Below, one piece after another: positions 61,139 through 64,000 of a DNA stretch of 64,000 bases (within the stretch, counting starts at the first letter, position 1; each line of letters starts with the position of its first letter). Source of the stretch: Rhynchospora pubera. Lineage: Eukaryota > Streptophyta > Magnoliopsida > Poales > Cyperaceae. The position numbers and the translations under genes were made by a program. The stretch spans positions 80,803,676 to 80,867,675 of the forward strand of contig CM051460.1 of the NCBI GenBank assembly GCA_028095005.1, read 5' to 3'. The notes beneath the pieces were generated by a model. It was given only the letters and a program-made list of their open reading frames with translations, made no database searches and was not told where the DNA came from.

Positions 61139-61427
61139 AATTGCTTTAACTATCCACTTAATGTAAAAATGGGAGATCCAAAAAAAGAGAAATCGGGTCA
61201 ATTTTAGTCCAATTTTACCTCCTTTCTCTTCTTTCTGTCTCCAATAAAGAATACTTTCAAATTATCGCACTCTATATTCATGGCAAACCATCTTTATATT
61301 TCCTTTTTTTTTTCTTGGAATTTATCGCTCTACAGAATAGCTACCATTGATCGGTGAATAAAAAAAATAAATTGACCCCAAAAATTTGAAAGTTTTAATC
61401 TAATTAATGAAAAATTCCTACTGAAGT
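61139..61427. other. 3' flank of S40 member 4
   Basis: AT-rich. It probably includes the 3' untranslated region. Confidence 0.4.
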
Positions 61428-61802
61428 TCATCCATCAAGAAAACCAGTCATCTTCCACACTGCATTCCGAATGTGCCAAAGCTCACGTCCTCTAAGCGTT
61501 CTACCCTGCCCACTGCGGAGCGAAAACGCAACTTTGTCAACATTGCACCTGCGGGAAACCATAACATGAGGCGGCACGAGCTTGTCGCATTCTTCCTCAT
61601 AGCGCCCCTTTCTACTCTCAAATGAAAGATGGGGACCTGAGCTACCCGGTATGTTGACCGGAGATGAGGGACTGCTTCCTGTTCTATTTTGTGAATCTCG
61701 GGTGCGTCGATCATTGATGTTCATCATTGTCTCGTCAGAAAACATTGAACCTGAAGAAACGGTTTCAGGCCACAGCACTTCTGCTTCAAGGAACTCCTCC
61801 AT
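61428..61802 (-). CDS. S40-family senescence regulator, cluster member 4
   Basis: A single exon of 124 codons. It starts MEEFLEAEVLWPET; the middle has SSPSSPVNIPGSSG; then VPPHVMVSRRCN, SGQGRTLRGREL and the C-terminus RNAVWKMTGFLDG. It is intact and, of the cluster, closest in layout to the broken member 3 (same EEFLE start and SPSSP segment), so those two may be the most recent duplicates. Function by family: small nuclear senescence or stress regulator. Confidence 0.92.
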   Translation of the reverse strand: MEEFLEAEVLWPETVSSGSMFSDETMMNINDRRTRDSQNRTGSSPSSPVNIPGSSGPHLSFESRKGRYEEECDKLVPPHVMVSRRCNVDKVAFSLRSGQGRTLRGRELWHIRNAVWKMTGFLDG

Positions 61803-61906
61803 GTTGTTTATAATGTTAACTTGACTTTGCTTTTGTTTGACTGCTATTGAGGAATTGCTTCTAGGCTTCTAGCTATTTGAAAAAGAAAAGTTTGAAGTTG
61901 GTCCTA

Positions 61907-61987
61907 ATTTATAGAAGACAGAAGAGTGCGTAAAAACGTACCAAAGAATATCCTTGCTAATTTGGCACATCCTTGGCCATCCACGTA
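61907..61987 (-). promoter_or_regulatory. S40 member 4 core promoter: TATA and CACGT core
   Basis: CTATAAAT (61907-61914, minus strand) lies 105 bp before the ATG. CCACGT (61981-61986) lies about 180 bp before it and follows a TCCTTGCTAATTTGGC block shared with the sister promoters. Confidence 0.55.
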
Positions 61988-62328
61988 TATACCACCCAAA
62001 CTGGTTTTATTGAAGAGAGATTATTGGAAGAGTAACCTCCTTCAACACGTATTTACCTCATACAAATGGAAATAATGCCATATATATCTAATTATTCTAT
62101 TTGGAAGTTAGTTTTGATGGCAAACACATGCATATCATTTGGAAATTGTTTTTTTAAGCTACTCTTCCACAAAATTCTTGATGTCTTGAAGTTAACGATG
62201 ATTTAGTTATTCAACTGATGATCAGATTATTATTTAATTATGTGGATCTAGAAGAAATTGGGGCAAGAGGAATTCTAGCTGGAAGGGAAGAAAATATGAT
62301 GTGCCGAGGTCTAAGCAAAAAACTTGTT

Positions 62329-62485
62329 GGGTGCGTTTGGATAGGTGTGGGAAGAAGGGAAGAAGGGAAGAAGTGGGAAGAAGTATTGGGAAGTGTGTAA
62401 CTTTGTGAAGAGTTTGAATTGTTTATAATTTTTTTTCTTCTTTTTTCCTTCTTCCCCATTCTTCTTCTCTCATCCAAACGCCCCC
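62329..62485. mobile_element. Tourist-like MITE, copy 4
   Basis: Ends GGGTGCGTTTGGATAGG and ATCCAAACGCCCCC; 3-bp repeat GTT on each side (62326-62328, 62486-62488). Confidence 0.78.
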
Positions 62486-62488
62486 GTT

Positions 62489-64000
62489 AGTAGGTTCCAA
62501 AAGATTTCACCATGATTATCTCCATTTCTTTCTAATGGAGAATTCAATTTTCAATTACAATTTATTTTGGTTCAGTAAGAATGGCGTTTAGAAAAAAAAT
62601 GTTGATAGCGTCATATGCAACATATATACCATCTTTTTTATTTTGCTTTTTTCTTAACGGTTGACATGGTGTAATTAGTTGCCATCTCCATTCCAACGAA
62701 AATGGAGAATATCTAATGATAAGGAATGCTTTTTATATTTAAAGTCAGAAAGGAGAACCGTGTGAGGCATGCTCATTAATTAATGGCAACCAATCGCAGA
62801 CTAACAGAGTGCGTGGGGGACTTGGGAATTATTTAAGATATTTTAAAATAATGACAAGGTTAGAAAAGCGCCAAAGAACCTATAAAGCTAATGACAAGGC
62901 ATATGAAGTTCCTCTCAAGGGAAAGCCTACGCTAGGAAGCGCAAATGATTAGGTAACTGTTAGTCCATATGTGTGGGGCCCATTTAATTTTAGACAAATG
63001 TAATCTTATCCAATTTTTTTTTTAAGTTCAAGATTTTATGTGGATTGGTAGTTGCATATTATCTGTAGGATATATACTATTGACCTTGTAAATTTGAGAC
63101 CACATGAGGTAGTTAGTTGATATGGTAGTTCGATCATTGGTTTAGACTAAATTACATATGATGCATTCATCAAATTAAATATCACTACTGTTAGCTACAC
63201 AAATTGAGAATCAGATCAAAATATTTATAGAATCTCTCAGAAAATTAATGTGACAGTATTTTCCACTATGCACCCCTCTACTAAAATAGTAGGCGCAATT
63301 CTTTTTTGTTATTTGACAATTTTTTTTAAGGGTTAGTTGGTGAATTTTTATGAGACATCAACACCTAATGTGAATATTGAGATTATTATTATTAGTATTA
63401 TTTTCAGTCATTCGTGTCGTTCTATAAAAAAAATAAAAATAAACATAACCAAGTTGGGAAATTCGCGATGAAATCTCTCTGAAGATTTGTCATAATTGGG
63501 CTTGCTGGGTTTAAACTATATTGAATTGTCTTATGCTTAAGCTTAATTAGAGAGACGTAGAACGAATTAAGAACCTTTGATCCAAGTCCTATGGTTTGAT
63601 TTTTTTTTTTCAATCCACTATCGCCGTCAAACTGCCCATGATACCAGTTCAAATTCGGTTACCCTGACGCTTATGTGGTGGCACCAATGACTGGATGTCT
63701 GGATCCTTCATCTTGGCAGGAATTTTTGTTTTAAGTATTTTGGTTTTGTTTAGACAAGTATTAACAAGAACCAGTTTCAAAAAATTAAATCAGCATCGAG
63801 AGAATGTTGGAAAAAAGAAAACATAATAAATCCTATATTACAATAGGGCAATAGGCATAATTAGCTAACATGTGCTACTGAATTTTTATCTCTTCGTATG
63901 TCCTCAATAAAAAATTAATTTGCTGATGCTTTTGCAGTAATGAAACATTGAAATCAACAGAATCAGTATTACCCTAAAATTTCGCATTCCATTTTCATTA
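62489..64000. other. Right-end intergenic DNA
   Basis: 62680-62820 resembles the distal S40 upstream block (CTCCATTCCAACGAAAATGG, GGCAACCAATCGCAG). The rest is AT-rich with no supported gene. Confidence 0.4.

Overview
The window looks like gene-poor, transposon-rich nuclear DNA of a eudicot plant. The genes have GT-AG introns, the intergenic DNA is AT-rich, and the gene families are plant-specific: a GAUT glycosyltransferase, a plant O-fucosyltransferase, a type I MADS-box gene and S40 senescence regulators. I cannot name the species.

Layout. A GAUT gene lacking its N-terminal exon(s) opens the window (446-2693, +). A truncated histone H2A-like first exon follows behind a G-box/telo-box promoter (3607-3937). 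A dispersed element with TGACGTCA palindromes comes next (4431-5870). A 5.6 kb CACTA transposon with about 1.3 kb terminal inverted repeats and a decayed TNP2-type transposase lies at 7838-13428. An S40 gene (13844-14218, -) and a single-exon type I MADS-box gene (17688-18311, -) follow, set among hAT-like, fold-back and Tourist-like elements. A 1.65 kb non-autonomous hAT-like element abuts the promoter of a ten-coding-exon O-fucosyltransferase gene (24874-29799, +). From 30.5 to 44.5 kb the DNA is almost entirely repeats, including a 6.35 kb CACTA element with a perfect 3-bp target duplication (38133-44483).

The right third (45-62 kb) is a minus-strand cluster of S40 genes. Three are intact (45089-45463, 51446-51826, 61428-61802). 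One is broken by a second CACTA copy and an internal stop codon (55576-58769). One is a relic that keeps its promoter and flanks but has lost its coding sequence (about 49000-50390). The CACTA copy in the broken gene carries what looks like the first exon of a plastid D-3-phosphoglycerate dehydrogenase, so it is probably a gene-capturing (Pack-type) element. Most S40 copies share a TATA box about 100 bp and a CACGT core about 180-210 bp before the start codon.

Most interesting points: the S40 birth-and-death array; the gene-capturing CACTA inside one S40 gene; the long-TIR CACTA with hairpins nested in each arm; a SINE and a LINE tail sharing the same 3' end; a duplicated splice acceptor in the O-fucosyltransferase gene; and a changed first acidic residue in the metal-binding motif of the GAUT protein. 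Homologies are from reading protein motifs by eye; no database search was run.
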